From the NCBI GenBank assembly GCA_028023455.1, contig JAQFVV010006199.1, positions 3,250,646 through 3,314,645 of the forward strand: a stretch of 64,000 nucleotides of DNA, in the 5' to 3' direction. Source of the stretch: Epiperipatus broadwayi. Its lineage: Eukaryota > Onychophora > Udeonychophora > Euonychophora > Peripatidae. The translations under genes were made by a program, and so were the position numbers. Positions 12,531-27,679 of the stretch are shown one piece after another. Below the pieces are notes generated by a model that saw only the letters and a list, made by a program, of their open reading frames with translations, ran no database searches and was not told the DNA's origin. Position 1 is the stretch's first letter; every line of letters begins with the position of its first letter.

Positions 12531-12984
12531 TAGAGCTTGCTTAACCTTTTTTCATTTTATTTCATTGCAGATTTGGCTTGCTTAACTTGTTCAGCACTAT
12601 TATTATTAGATTAGCTTACTCACATTTATTACAAATTTGGTATTGTAAATAAATACTATTATAGCTTTTAACTTTATGTAATTCATAGGGCATATAATTT
12701 TCTTATGATCAACTTCTTCTGTTACAGATTTTAGTATTATATTTATTGGTATTTTATTATAATAATCAGATTAATTAAAGCTTTTCTTATGCTCAAAGAC
12801 TTGGGCATTAACAAGAAAAATTATCTTATTCTCATTTTTATAGTGTTACAGATTTGGCATTCAGAGCTAGGGCATATATAGTTTTCCTTTCTCTTGTTCA
12901 TTTTTTTCCATTAAAGATTTGGTAACTCAATTTGTGGGGTGTAACAAAGCCTCTTTTATTATTCTCATTTTTCTTTTGTTACAG

Positions 12985-12986
<2 letters not shown>
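12531..12986. repeat. Degenerate minisatellite (about 65-bp period)
   Basis: The phrase TTACAGATTTGG, or close variants, occurs near 12567, 12629, 12721, 12845, 12913 and 12979, at spacings near multiples of 62-68 bp. Several occurrences are preceded by 'ttctcattttt'. A related 70-bp repeat sits left of the second duplication copy at 17.66-17.83 kb, so this is probably the outer part of the same duplicated segment. Confidence 0.5.

Positions 12987-13077
<91 letters not shown>
12987..13077. repeat. (TA)n microsatellite
   Basis: About 45 uninterrupted TA units directly left of the FB6 hairpin. They generate a spurious IY-repeat open frame. Confidence 0.95.
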
Positions 13078-13078
<1 letters not shown>

Positions 13079-13080
<2 letters not shown>

Positions 13081-13205
13081 TAAAAACACAGAATTACTTC
13101 TCTATAAAACTGCTTTAATATTTCAACCAACAGACTGATTTTCACCAGTCTGCTGGTTGAAATATTAAAGCAGTTTTTATAGAGAAGTAATTCTGTGTTT
13201 TTATT
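13079..13205. repeat. Near-perfect hairpin FB6 beside (TA)n
   Basis: Arms of about 60 bp (AATAAAAACACAGAATTACT... and its complement) differ by one indel and one or two substitutions. The loop is GATTTTCAC. The near identity implies recent origin or gene conversion. It is absent from the second copy of the surrounding duplication. Confidence 0.9.
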
Positions 13206-13239
13206 ATGTTTTTATTTTTCCTTTAGTTAGTTCCTATAT

Positions 13240-14515
13240 TTATTAAATCACTATCTTGCTTGGCAAAGGAAATGAATTCAATAATTGATGACTTACTTGA
13301 AAATAAAGCATAATATGGGATATACAATGATTATCTTAATTGTAAAATAAATTGTCTAATAAAATAGTTTTATAATGATTTATGCAATAGGCAAATCATA
13401 GTAATATAAAATTATTGAAATAAGCATTAACTCATTGAGGTAGCAAAAATAATGATCATAATTATAAATTCCCCACTGTAATGTAACATCATGTAATATA
13501 TCTTTATAATTTACTCCTGCTAGATAGCAATTAATATAAACAATCTATGATTAAAATTATTAATGCATACAGTCATAAAAAAGTTAATTACAAAGTTTTT
13601 CTTACAAAAAAATATTAATATGTTCATATTGATTTAAATCATAATTACATGAGTCTATTATTTAATCTTATTTTGAATAACAAGATAAAATTGTCTTACA
13701 AATAAAGTTATTAATAAAAAAGACTGATAAATATTTTATTATTAAGCTATTACTATTATATTCTTAATCATTATTAATAAATGGAATTTATTTCATGTAA
13801 ATAATTTAAAAGAAATTTTTTAAGTATCTGTTGTTATGTTTATCTTATACTAATTTCAGCTTAGATTCTATATCCCATGACCTTGTTGCATTAATGATAA
13901 CAAAATATAAATTTAGGTTTACATGAACATTTTTATCCTTAAGTGATATTCAACTACCCCTTTGTTGATATTACAATCCATAGTAGATTTTGATTGTTTC
14001 ATAGCTTCATGGCAGTTAAGCACAGTATTTGTTATTAATCATTCCATTTGAATCACAAAGATATCAAATGATGGGAACTTTTTTTTCTTCTTCCTTAAAT
14101 AATTTTTTTATTCACAGTACACATTTCCTTGTTATAAGTCCAGAATCTATTTGTAAAAGTAAAATAAGATAAAACACAAAATTTTAAGCAAAAAATACTA
14201 TGTGTGTTTTCCTTGCTGAATTTGTTTCTGTAGCTATAGTAACACAAAATGTAGTCTTCTTTTTCTTTTTTAAAACACTGGCTGAGAACATATGATTTTC
14301 TTTTTTTTAATTTTAATAAGGCATTGTTATCATTTGACAAAACTGTCAAATATTTCAATTTTCAAATGTAATGAATAAAGTATCCATTTACTCTCCATTT
14401 ATTTCAAATTAATAAACATTTATTAAATATAAGACCTTTAATTTGTTTCTTCATTTAGTTATTTATACACTACAAAGGGAACTATAGATGGCAACATGTG
14501 TGCATCACATATTCC
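13240..14515. repeat. Direct duplication D1, left copy
   Basis: It matches 17965-19573 in the same orientation. Examples are 'gatttatgcaataggcaaatca', 'gaaataagcattaactcattgag' and 'agttatttatacacta' in both copies. The left copy lacks the FB2 insertion of the right copy; the empty site is near 14156-14175. An 87-codon minus-strand open frame (14095-14358) lies inside. The matching stretch of the right copy is broken by stops, so coding is not supported. Confidence 0.8.
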
Positions 14516-15022
14516 CACTCAATAAAAATAAAGAAAACAATTCTATACAATTAACATAAGATTATTATGACCAATTAAACATTTTATGAATAAGTCAGAT
14601 TAATTAAAACTACACTACCACAACAATGAAGTTAATGATTATGTGAAATTATATGACTTATACTTTTTTTCATTTGTACTTTTACATTGCATCCTAAATG
14701 GATATTTGTAAAATGAATTTAGGATATCATATAAGTTGTATGACATTAGATTAATAAAACAAACTGCCTCACTTCTAATGAATATGGAATCTTCATACTA
14801 AATAAACTCATGAATATAATCATTACTATAAACTAAATATTCACTACAATATTTGTAATGATTCACATATTTATTTGTAATCTTATCATAAACTACATTT
14901 CTCAAATTGTCAATCTCACAAATCAAACACACATCACTGGCCTTACTCTGTGATCAAGACAAATTCTTATGTTCTTAGTCAATGTACTTATATTCATGAT
15001 TATATAATTCACGGTGATAAAA
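14516..15022. other. AT-rich spacer, nothing recognised
   Basis: Between the left copy of D1 and the coiled-coil ORF remnant. No structure is seen beyond short AT repeats. Confidence 0.45.
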
Positions 15023-15814
15023 CTATTTTGATTTTAAAGATTTTACTTTTAATGCTAAAATCCTACATCTATCACCACCATTTAAGCTTATAATAAAATT
15101 TCTTTTGAAAGAAACCTGGTAATTTACTTTGGATTGCATCTCATATAAGCTAATATCACAATACAAAGGACTTTGCTCTGAGTTTCCACATGTGGAACTT
15201 CTCATTCCTGTCTATTCTGTACCTTCTATAACTCTTTATTATTAATTTGTTGATCCTTCATTAAAACCAGTTTCTAGGATTTTACATTTATCTTGGCATT
15301 CCAATCTTAACTTTTTTGTCTTAATTTCTATTGCTTGAGTCCAATTTTGCTATTTTCTATAGCATCTTCTAATTCATTAATCATTATTTACATTTGATTT
15401 TGAGTTTCTTCCAATTTTACTTTCTAGTTCATTAAATTTAACTTGTTCCATTTTTATTTAATGAACTAACTCTATATGCACATTCTTGAACTCTTATTTC
15501 AATCTATTCTCTAACTTATATTGATTCTCTTCCATAATTATTACCAGCATTTCCTGACCTTACTTCATTTCTAGTTTAAGCTTTTTCTGGCTTAGTTTCA
15601 TCTTGTGTTTCAATATTTTTTGACTTTCATTGAGCTTATTCATTAAATCTCTTGATAATTTTTCCTGACTTTGTTTAATTTTTACTATTAAGCTCTGCAA
15701 AATTGCCATTATAGATTCATTTTGATTAGTTTTTGATGTGACAGAGACTTCATTAACTTCTCTTCCCTGTCCTAATCTATCTAACATTTTTTCATTTTTC
15801 ATAATTAATTTCAA
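15023..15814 (-). pseudogene. Decayed coiled-coil ORF, possibly retroelement gag-like
   Basis: An open N-terminal part (15814-15560) is rich in K, Q, L and E, with heptad-like repeats (LNESQKILKHKMKLSQKKLK). After stops and shifts, similar coiled-coil text continues (MEQVKFNELESKIGRN near 15440-15490), ending in an open frame with SSTCGNSEQSPLYCDI (15023-15205). Coiled-coil starts like this are common in gag or ORF1 proteins of animal retroelements, but no capsid or zinc-knuckle motif is visible. It lies between the direct repeats D1. Confidence 0.35.
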
Positions 15815-16029
15815 ATTTATATTGATTACTTTATTTTAGAAAGGAAAGTATATGATCCCCTCCTCAATTCAATATCTTAGACCAAATGAAATGAACATGT
15901 TTACTATACTATGCTTTGTGTGCTGAATCCTACAAATTAATTGAATCCCCTTCTCACACACACTTCAACTCATGTACCATACCCTTTTAATATAAAAATA
16001 TTGCATTAACATCAGCTTTCAATATTGAG

Positions 16030-16745
16030 TGATTTAAACCACCAAACATCACATGATTACCACTTCATATGCTTGTTCATAACTTATTAAAACAGGCAAA
16101 AATCTCCATACAGCAGTGCCACTCAGTGCAAGCCAGAGTAATCAATGGATGCCAGAGTAATCAATGGAACAGAAAGCTTGTGCATAAAATCCCTATCTAG
16201 TGCCTACTCATCCAATGTCCCCACACTAGTTTCTAGCTTTACTCTGGATTGCAATGAATGGTACAGCTGTATGGAGAGTTTTGCTTGTTTTAGTAATAGT
16301 TATGAGCAAGCATAGGAAATGGTGATCATGTGATGTTTTGTGGATTAATACCAATCCCATCTGGTAGAATAGTGATGGCTATGGCTATTAAAGAACCAAA
16401 GGCACCAAAATGTATGGGTACTGAACTGAGTTCAGACCTATATGACTATTTAAGCTAATGAGCTTAGATTGGAAATATTATTGTGTTTTTTCTCATAATT
16501 TTGTAGTTAAGTAGAGATAAAAGGTTGCTGCTGGAGAGTTGCATTAGATCTTAAGATCTAGGTGCAGTGCTCTCAGATCCAAGGTTTCTCACTGATGAAG
16601 GTCACAAGCCAGAAACTAGTCTGGGGATATTGGATGTATAGGCACTAGATAGGGATTTTATGCACAAGCCTTCTGGCATCCATTGATTACTCTGGCTTTC
16701 ACTGAGTGGCACTGCTGTAGGGAGAGTTTTTCCTGTTTTAATTGA
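16030..16745. repeat. Foldback FB3 (single-locus copy)
   Basis: An inverted partial unit (about 16035-16240) faces a plus-oriented unit (about 16245-16745). Shared blocks are 'aaaacaggcaaaa', 'gagtggcactgctgtaggga', 'gcatccattgattactctgg' and 'tagggattttatgcacaagc'. Two more plus units and one minus unit occur at 45.35-46.57 kb. The tandem-plus-inverted organisation recalls pseudo-LTRs of Penelope-like elements; that parallel is inference. Confidence 0.8.
16586..16627 (+). ncRNA. Hammerhead-like ribozyme motif, FB3 at 16.6 kb
   Basis: Helix I TTCTCA (16586-16591) pairs with TGGGGA (16622-16627) in 6 bp including G.U pairs. The core is CTGATGA (16592-16598) and GAAAC (16612-16616), with triplet GTC (16619-16621). 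Helix II is GGT/GCC closed by an A.A mismatch at the 10.1/11.1 position. Helix III is only A-U and C-G pairs within the palindrome ACTAGT, a form known to favour dimeric cleavage. The mismatch next to the core may reduce activity. Confidence 0.6.
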
Positions 16746-17654
16746 TTGATTTACTTATGCACAATATTATCATCCCAAACTAATGTGTATAAATTTATTT
16801 ATTTTTTAAAAATGCAACTTATATTGCATACAACATAGCATAAATTTTATATGTTCAAAAGACTGTGTATCATGTACTTGCCAACAAATCTGAACAGTGA
16901 GCATCAATGTTTTCCATTTATTTTCCAAAATAACTAGGATGCAATACCTTCAATAAAATAAGCCAGCTTCAAATATTTTTCATTATTTATTTTACAGTTA
17001 CCTCATAAGGAGTACTTAATAATATTTATTAGTAATGTTTCCACATTTTTTGGCATTTTAGTAACATATAGCACATATCCAGTGCTTTTGAAGTCACAAA
17101 TACAAACTTTTATTATTATTATTATTATATGGAAAGTCCAGGCATCAACATCTGGTACTTTTCCTTCACATGCCTTTTTTGGGCATATTTGTAAAAAAAA
17201 ATTATTTATGAAGCATTTTAGAACTTTTTTATATTTCAATTTATGTATTCTTATGTCTTTATTTTTCAGAAAACAATTTGACCACCCACCCTAAATTCAA
17301 ACCCTTAACAAATCTTAACTACAAATTTAAAAATTATTATTTACTGAGTTATTGCTCTGTTTAATATAATACTAATATACACAAAATAGCTGATATTGTG
17401 ATCATTACTAAAATATTTTAATTTTATCTATCCATTATTATATAACTTTAAATCTTTCATGGGTCATGGATAAATACTTGAGCCTTTGTTGGGCAGGCAA
17501 AATTGTAATAAGAAAATATTCTAAAACATGTAAGAACAATGCTAAAGAAGCAACATTGTCTCATAAATAGCAACATTTTTTTGTTGAATGAGCCAAAATA
17601 TAAAGGAAAACCAATAAAGACTGCCAAAATGTAAAGGTAAAATAAGTGTTGTTC

Positions 17655-17830
17655 ACGGAATAACTTGCAGATTTGGGTAATCATGGATTTAACAATAATT
17701 ACTATAATGGGATGAGACTGGATGCAAGTGCCTCATAGATTTGGGCAATTACATATAATAAATAAAACATGAACCAAGTGGTCTTTTTCATGTATACACT
17801 AAATATTTGGGCAATCTAAAATATACTTTA
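17655..17830. repeat. 70-bp minisatellite remnant
   Basis: AGATTTGGG(T/C)AAT-like blocks recur near 17667, 17736 and 17806. They resemble the minisatellite at 12.53-12.99 kb and probably extend duplication D1 leftward. Confidence 0.45.
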
Positions 17831-18872
17831 TAAATGTTGTACTTAGGTAACTAATATATATAATTAACAAAAAATATGCTGATTCACAAATCAAATGGTT
17901 CCATGGTAGTGTAAAATTACATCCAATGGACTCATGAATTTGTAAGGCACCAATGGTTCAGAGATCTATATCTTACTTGGCAAAGAAAATAATTTTAATA
18001 AATAATGACTTACTTGATAATAAAATATTGTATGGGATGCACAATGAATTATCTTAATTGTAAAATAAATAGTGTAACAAAGTAGTTTTATAATGATTTA
18101 TGCAATAGGCAAATCAAAGTACTTAAGTTAATAATAACATAAATTTATTGAAATAAGCATTAACTCATTGAGATGGCAACAATAAAGATCATAACTTTAA
18201 TTTACCAACTGCAATTTAATATTATATAATATATCTTTGTAATTTATCCCTGTTAGATTTTAATTAATAGAAACAATCAATGATTGAAATTATTAATGCA
18301 TATTGTCATAAAAAGGTTAATTACAAATTTTTTCTCACAAAAAATATTAATATGTTAACAATTGATTTAAGTCTTAATTATGTGAGACTTATTTAAGATT
18401 ATATCAAATAATAAAATAAAACTGCCTTACAATTAAAGTTATTAATAACAAATGACTCTGATAAATATTTTATCATTTAGCTAGTACTTTACTCTTAACC
18501 ATTATTAATAAATAACATTTATTTCATTTAAATAATTAAATTTTTTTTTCTCTAATTATCTGATACCAATCTTAGCTTACATATAATTTTAGTTTAGAGC
18601 CCACTATCCTATGTTTTAATTGGCACATTGATGATAACAAAATACAAATATAAGTTTTCATGACTTATTCCTTTGTTCATATTACAAACCATGGTAAACT
18701 TTGATAGTTTCATAATTTCATGGCAGTTAAGCATAGAATTTGTTGTTGTAATCATTCTATTTAGTCATAAAGATGTTAAATGAAGGATGAGCTCATGCTC
18801 CCTTCTTTAAGTTTATTACCCATAGGGTATTTTTGATTGCTGTACATCCTGAATATATTTCTAAAAGTAAGA

Positions 18873-19212
18873 TAAAAAAATTAAGTCAGATGTCACATGA
18901 CCTAATTTAACAAGCTTGTATTACAAATGTTATATACAGAGCTTGCAAATAAGCTCTTAAACAAGCTTTGCAGAAGATGGCTATTTAAGTTGGGTAGCTG
19001 GATTGGAAGACATATGCATGTCTGAAAATTTCAGATTTTCTACTTAATAGTTATCCATTAGATAAAGTGCTGGGCTTGTCTTGATATTTTTAATCTAATG
19101 CTTGAATATCCTAACACCTCACTGAGGACACCAGTACCAGAAACCAGTCTGGAATTGGGGATATTCTGCAAAGCTTGTTTAAGAGCTTATTTGTGAGATC
19201 TGTATATAATAT
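18873..19212. repeat. FB2-family foldback, deleted arm
   Basis: The ends AGAGCTTGCAAATAAGCTCTTAAACAAGC (18936-18964) and its complement (about 19174-19200) form terminal inverted repeats. Interior text matches FB2 ('gctggattggaagacatatgcatgtctgaaa', 'ctaatgcttgaatatcctaacacctcactga'). One arm is mostly missing. Confidence 0.75.
19116..19154 (+). ncRNA. Hammerhead-like core, FB2 at 19.1 kb
   Basis: CCTCA, then CTGAGGA (a permitted CTGANGA form), an irregular helix II, GAAAC, CA, GTC, TGG. Helix I forms about 3 bp. Confidence 0.45.
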
Positions 19213-19573
19213 TATAAAAGTAATGTAAAATAAACACAAGTTTTAAGCAAAAAAAGTCTGTGTGTCTTGCTAAAATTGTTTCTGTAGCTAAGCTGTGGTA
19301 ACACAAAAATGGAGTCTTTTCCTTCATTTAAACATTGGCTTGTGAAGATGTGACTCTTTCTTCTAATTCTAATAAGGCAATGTTTTCATTCAACAATAAT
19401 TTAAACAAAGATATTTCATTTTAAAATTTAATAAATAAATTGTTCACCTATTTAAGATTCATTCAAAACACTAAATATTTTTTTAATTTTACATATGACC
19501 TTTGTTTTCTTTAATTAGTTATTTATACACTAGAAGGAAACTATGGATGATAACATGTGTACATCACATATTA

Positions 19574-22414
19574 TTATTAATTTGAAAATTAGTTATGAAA
19601 TAATTAAATATATTATTTAATAAATAAGCCATATATGCAAATTAGGTCATGTAAAAAAGATATTGACTATCTAGAATCATGAGAGAGCAGTACAATGTGT
19701 AATATGGTGCTTGGGTAAATAGAACTGCATGAGCAGAGCTGTATGTAAAAGAGAGTATTATGGTAAAATGTTAATGGAGAAGAGTTAACAGATTAAATAG
19801 AGTATTGGAATAAGAAAAATGCAGCATTATAGTTTAAAACTATAAAGAACTGTAAGTGTATGAATTGAGACTGAGAAATGTTCAGATAGTACAATAGCAA
19901 AACAATGCAAGATGATTCTTTATTTGTATGGATGAGTTAATTTATGAAATATAAGCAGAAAGCTGATAGTTGAAGTACTAACAATTTTCTAATATTATAT
20001 TCATAGTAATAAATTCTTTGTTAAATTTAAAATTTTGAGTGTGCATAATTTTCCAAAAAATAATTTAATGAGTATAATGTAATGTGATGTACTGTGGATT
20101 CTCCTTAAATGAAATCAAGAATCTTATTTTCCATTCCCCACTATATTTTTCTATGTTCTGCTCCATCTCATTTCCACAACATAATCTTTGTCAACTCTAT
20201 GGACTTTATATCTAAATCCTCCTTTTCACAAATCCAACATAAAAACCAATAATCCACTTTCTGTATAATCACTTTTTTCATATTTATTCTTCCATAACTT
20301 CATTATATAGCTGAATTAGATCAAAGTGACCTCTGTCCACATCAAAAGAAGTCATGAAATACTTACATTTTTTCATACTATTTTTTTAGTCCAAATATTT
20401 TTTTAATGATTTTTTGACTAAAATTTTATATGGATTAAATCCTTTTTACTATAATATGTTATTATGTACTAGATTATTCTTTTTATTTACATCATCTATA
20501 CACAAATTTAATACTACTACAGAATGTAAATACAACTTTCAGTTTGGAACAAAAGTAATCCCAGAACAAATTTTTTAACACTTTTGTGAATGAAAAAACT
20601 GTTTATATTGAATAATTAGTCATCTTCAGCATATATTTTTTAATAACTAAATCAATTATTTACATTTACTTTTGTATAAAACCAAACACTTCATGACATT
20701 CTTTAGCATGACAAGAATGACTCTTATCTTTGCATTTTGAAACCATTTTAAACAAAATTTGAATGTTCAAATTCATAGCAGCATATTGCAATCACAACAT
20801 TTCTGACTGCACTAGATAAGCAAATACTTGATGCTTTACAGTCAAGTAATACATATATAAAATTTAATAATTTCTATTTTTTTTTAATTTTTTTTTCAAT
20901 TAAAACTGTGGATTTATATATATATATATTAAAATATTCTAAGAATTTGGCATGGTTTTTTTTATATTATTTTTACTATAAATATAATAATTGGAAAAAA
21001 AGATACATTCAGTTTCTAGTACTAATAAAAATTTTGTTATTGAAATAACATAGGCCATATAAAAAGATCAATAGTTTCTAGATGAACATTATAACATATT
21101 AGGTATCTTTTTTCTAGCATAAATATTTTATATTTGTTTGTAGAATAATTTTATAATGTTTTATTAAATAAGAAACAAAAATAAAACACTATTTAATTTT
21201 AAATCTTAATTAAAACGACAAATGCAAGAATTAAAGGATTCTAGTTTGAGGTTTGACCTGTGTTCCTGATTTTAAATAGCATATGACCTCTTAATAATTA
21301 TTCAATTTTTATAATGAATAATAAAAAACTTTGATGCTTTACATTTTTGTATTACAGGTGTGAAAGATTTAGATCTGCAATACCACTGTGTTAATCTGAA
21401 GACAGCTGATTGATTTTTTCATTTCTTCAATGCTGTTGATATTATTACAGTTATTTAAATTATATAAAGATTATTGGATAGTAAAAAAATATTTAAAAGA
21501 GCTTTGTAACATATATTTACTTTCCATAACTTGGGATTTAAGTATGAATTAGATGAAACTTAGAATTTTTTTTAGGTGGCAGATAGATTTAGGACTTATT
21601 TAAGCCAGCCCAATGCAGACTCAAGTAGCCATCAAGTACTGAATATACAGTTATTATCAGCTATATAGAAAAGGTTCCCAGTTTAATCTAGGTTAACCTA
21701 AAATGCAATTGCAATATGATATAATGGTCTACAACTGGAAGAATGTTCATACTTCTATGATTACTGAATCATTGATATAATTTTTTTAAAATCTTAATTA
21801 AGCATTTGATTATTTTTGTATGGAAGAATATGATTCTAGACTTACTCTGGGTTACTTAGTAGAGTTTCTATATTTAATGACCTTAGAACAAATGCGATGC
21901 CTTTTTAAATTGTTAGAAAATAATAAATTTATGTGCAATTATTCTGCAGTTTATTTATTTTTTGTTAAAAAAATTATATATAATTTATTAGAGTAATTGA
22001 AGTGTATTGTTTTTAAATATGCATCTTCATAATTACAAAAGAATCCAAGTCAGAATTTTTCATAAAACTAAATAAATTTTTTTTGGAATGAAGGTCAGGA
22101 TTTTTCATATGATTTTCTTTTGACGGTGCTTGGTAATGAACTACTAAAAAATCTTTAGAAATAATGTTTTTTAAAAAAAAAACACTTTTTGCCTATGTCT
22201 ACAGGCTTAAAATAGTAAAAATGACATACAATGTATATGCATTGCTTGATCCATTTTTATGTCATTTTAAAAGATAAAAAAAATTTGAATTTCTAGAATA
22301 ATCATCTCACAGTTAAGAATTATAAAAACAAAAGATTTGCAGATGAATAAAAATTATTTAATTAAGATACAAGATTTGAAATACCAGGCACTCTTTTACC
22401 TGGAGCCAAATTGT
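19574..22414. other. AT-rich DNA, nothing firmly recognised
   Basis: Some stretches (19640-19950 plus; 20100-20330 minus) have longer runs without stops but no motif I can name. Confidence 0.4.
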
Positions 22415-22722
22415 AAATATAAGGGGTTTGAACTCAGATCTTCAAGCCACTTTGACCATCCACATTATCTCATAATATTGATACACATGGCCACTCACAT
22501 GAAGAAAGATAAATAATCACTAATATACATATTTTGTGTTGATTGCATATATGTATAGGAGATGATAATCTGGACCAACTGATGAGTGCCGGTTCAGCAC
22601 AAAATATGTATATTGATTATTTATCTTTTCTGCATGTGTGTGGTCATGTGTATCAGTAGTATGAGATAGTGTGAATGATTGGAGTGGTTTGAAAATCTGA
22701 GTTCAAATCCCCTATATTTTAA
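22415..22722. repeat. Foldback FB4: inverted tRNA-like arms around a hammerhead motif
   Basis: The left arm 'aggggtttgaactcagat' (22419-22440) and right arm 'atctgagttcaaatcccct' (about 22697-22715) are inverted copies with B-box-like (A/G)GTTCAAAYCC. Inner blocks 'aagataaataatcactaatatacatattttgtg' (from 22506) and its complement (to about 22630) continue the palindrome. A hammerhead motif occupies the centre-right. Family members lie at 38.27-38.43 and 50.22-50.47 kb; the latter has the clearest tRNA-like arm (TTGGATAGAGTGG on the minus strand). Confidence 0.85.
22574..22616 (+). ncRNA. Hammerhead-like ribozyme motif, FB4 at 22.6 kb
   Basis: ACCAA (22574-22578), CTGATGA (22579-22585), helix II GTGC/GCAC with a 7-nt loop and a canonical G-C next to the core. 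Then AAAA where GAAA is expected (one substitution), helix III ATA/TAT with a 2-nt loop, triplet UA after T, and helix I partner TTGAT. The other two copies have GAAA or GAAG here, so this copy carries a core mutation. Confidence 0.65.
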
Positions 22723-25049
22723 TTAAGATACGTGAATGGCTTGATTAAGTTGGAAAAAAGAATATTTGAAATTAGATGAAATTGTTTGAGACATTTAAAT
22801 AACTGAATATGATTATGATCAGATTAGAAGTATCACTTGTAAAAAAGAGAATATTTTAAAGTAGTAGCTCTTGATCATTAATCCCTACAATTTGGTGTAT
22901 TGATGAAATGATTGATTCAAAACTAAATGTTATTGAATCAAAATTAACCGGTCACTTCGAAAGTTTCAGCAGTGCACAATCTCCCAAGAAATTCATTATT
23001 TGATTACTTATTAATAATGATTATTTTCTGTTGCCAATCATTATTTTACTAACAATAAAGTATAGAAAAATAGTGCTTAATAATACTAAAAACGAATATA
23101 TAAATAAATAGTAAAATAAATATATAAAAAAAATAAAAAAATATTGATTACATTACTTTTTTGTAGAATAAATTTTTAAGATACTGTTTTATTTTTTACA
23201 CTTTCTAACAATAATATTGTTAAAATAATATTTATATTCATCATAATAATGAAAAAAGTTGTTTTCTCATGATTAAAAATAATATTTATTCATATTATGC
23301 TGTAAAATCATTTTATTTTTACAGTAAATATTAATTTAAACATAGTAATAAATGAAAAAAAAATTTTTCTATAAAATCTTTCTATATAATAAATATCACC
23401 TATTTATGATAGTTTATTATAAGATTTTACTATTAATATTATGTATATTGGTGATATATATTAATCAAAGTTTATAATGTTTGATAAATTATCTTCAACT
23501 ACTTTTTAATTATCTTGCTGATTTTTTTTTGTATTATTTGAAAATGAAATGGGATATTTAATAATATTATGTAATGAAAAATAATCAATGTATGGCAATC
23601 TATAGTAGTATATGATTGATTTCTAAACTCGTTTTTAAATATTGGTTCCTTCTCAATAGACAGTACAGTTTTCTATTACAGCAATTATGCTCACTCTTTT
23701 TATGCTGTTTGCGCTTGCATTTTCAAACATCCTATAGTTTGAATGTAAGCATTTGCTTGATTATTGACCTAATACTAGTTCAGTAATTATATATTTTAAT
23801 GTTCTATTTATGAGCTTAATACTGAACTTTTAACGAAACAATGATGCCACAAAACAGCAACCCAATCATATTTATAGTTTACATTTAAATTGCTTTTTAT
23901 TATAGCAGCTCATATTAAACTCTTTATAAATCACCCATATTAATAATCATTGAACACTATATGGAAGTATGAAAAAGTGATGTAGACTGCCATTGACATT
24001 TAGATTAAATGCAAACATAAAAGGTCATTGGGTCTCTTTATATCTTATTCTTTAGCTAAAAATTACAGTTCACAATTATTTTTTAAGTGAAGTTATTAAA
24101 ATACACTATTTCTGATCAAATAACGAAATTATATAGCCAGGAAAGCAGTATGCTTAGTTTCAAAATTGTAAGAAGTTTGCAAATTCAAGGCATTAGCTTG
24201 TTTAATGCAATAAAAATCAAAAATGCTGCTAAATGACTTTACTAGAAATATTGCACTCATTACTAAACAAACTTAATACTTGAGACTAATCTGGGATTGA
24301 TCAAGAATTCTCCTATGATCTGCATTCATTTTTCATATTTACACAGCTTAGGGTGACAAGAATTCAATTGTTGCTGTTAAATGTATATTAATTGTAACCT
24401 AAATAATTTCTTGCATTAATTTTATGAGCTATCAAGTCAAATAAGTGCATTTGAGTTAAAAATTTTCATAACAAAAATAAAAGCAACTGCTCATTAATTA
24501 TAGTGCAAAATAATATAACATTCAAAACCTATTCTCAGAATTAGATTTCACTGTGGTAGCCATTAATTATTTATAATTAGAACAAAAAATTAAAAGAATT
24601 ATTATTGTTAATATAACTTTGAGAGATTACTGTGTTATATTGCTTTCAAATGGGTTTTGAAAATCAATGTATTTTTATGGATCTAAATCATTTTAGCATC
24701 TACATTTGTACATGAGTTTTTTTATTTCCATCTACTGTTTTGTTTAATGTCTTATTTGAGAATTATAATTATTTTTAAATTTTGATGCTTTAACCAAACA
24801 AAAATAACTCAGTTGTTTATAGAAAATATCTGCCTGATTATTCATTAGCAATCATCTATCACATTCTTCTGTTTATTTTTTATTTTTTATATCTTTATTT
24901 ATTGCCATGAAAAAAACATGGTCTTTAAATTTCTCTATTTTATGTACTAAATTATTATTTAAATTTTATATATTGATCGTTACTAAATTCTATTAATAAT
25001 TAAAAAAAAAAAGATTTCTGTTATATTTATTATTTTCTCATTCAAAAAT
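22723..25049. other. AT-rich DNA, nothing recognised
   Basis: No coding, repeat or RNA signal is supported. Poly-A and poly-T runs are frequent. Confidence 0.5.
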
Positions 25050-25062
25050 ATTTTTATTTATT

Positions 25063-26750
<1,688 letters not shown>

Positions 26751-26764
26751 TTCTCGTTGTGATG

Positions 26765-27672
<908 letters not shown>

Positions 27673-27679
27673 CTAAAAT

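Larger units (their letters stand above)
17965..19573. repeat. Direct duplication D1, right copy
   Basis: A diverged copy of 13240-14515 in direct orientation, carrying an FB2 insertion at about 18873-19212. Flanks of the insertion read CTAAAAGTAAGATAAA on the left and ATAAAAGTAATGTAAAATAA on the right, against the uninterrupted 'aaaagtaaaataagataaaa' of the left copy. This gives a probable TAAAAGTAA target duplication. Confidence 0.8.

Noticed and set aside
12932-13138. Open frame with a long IY repeat
   Set aside because: Translation of (TA)n and a hairpin arm; no gene.
14095-14358. 87-codon minus-strand frame as a gene
   Set aside because: The matching stretch of the right D1 copy (about 18800-19410) is broken by stops and the FB2 insertion; frame conservation is not seen.
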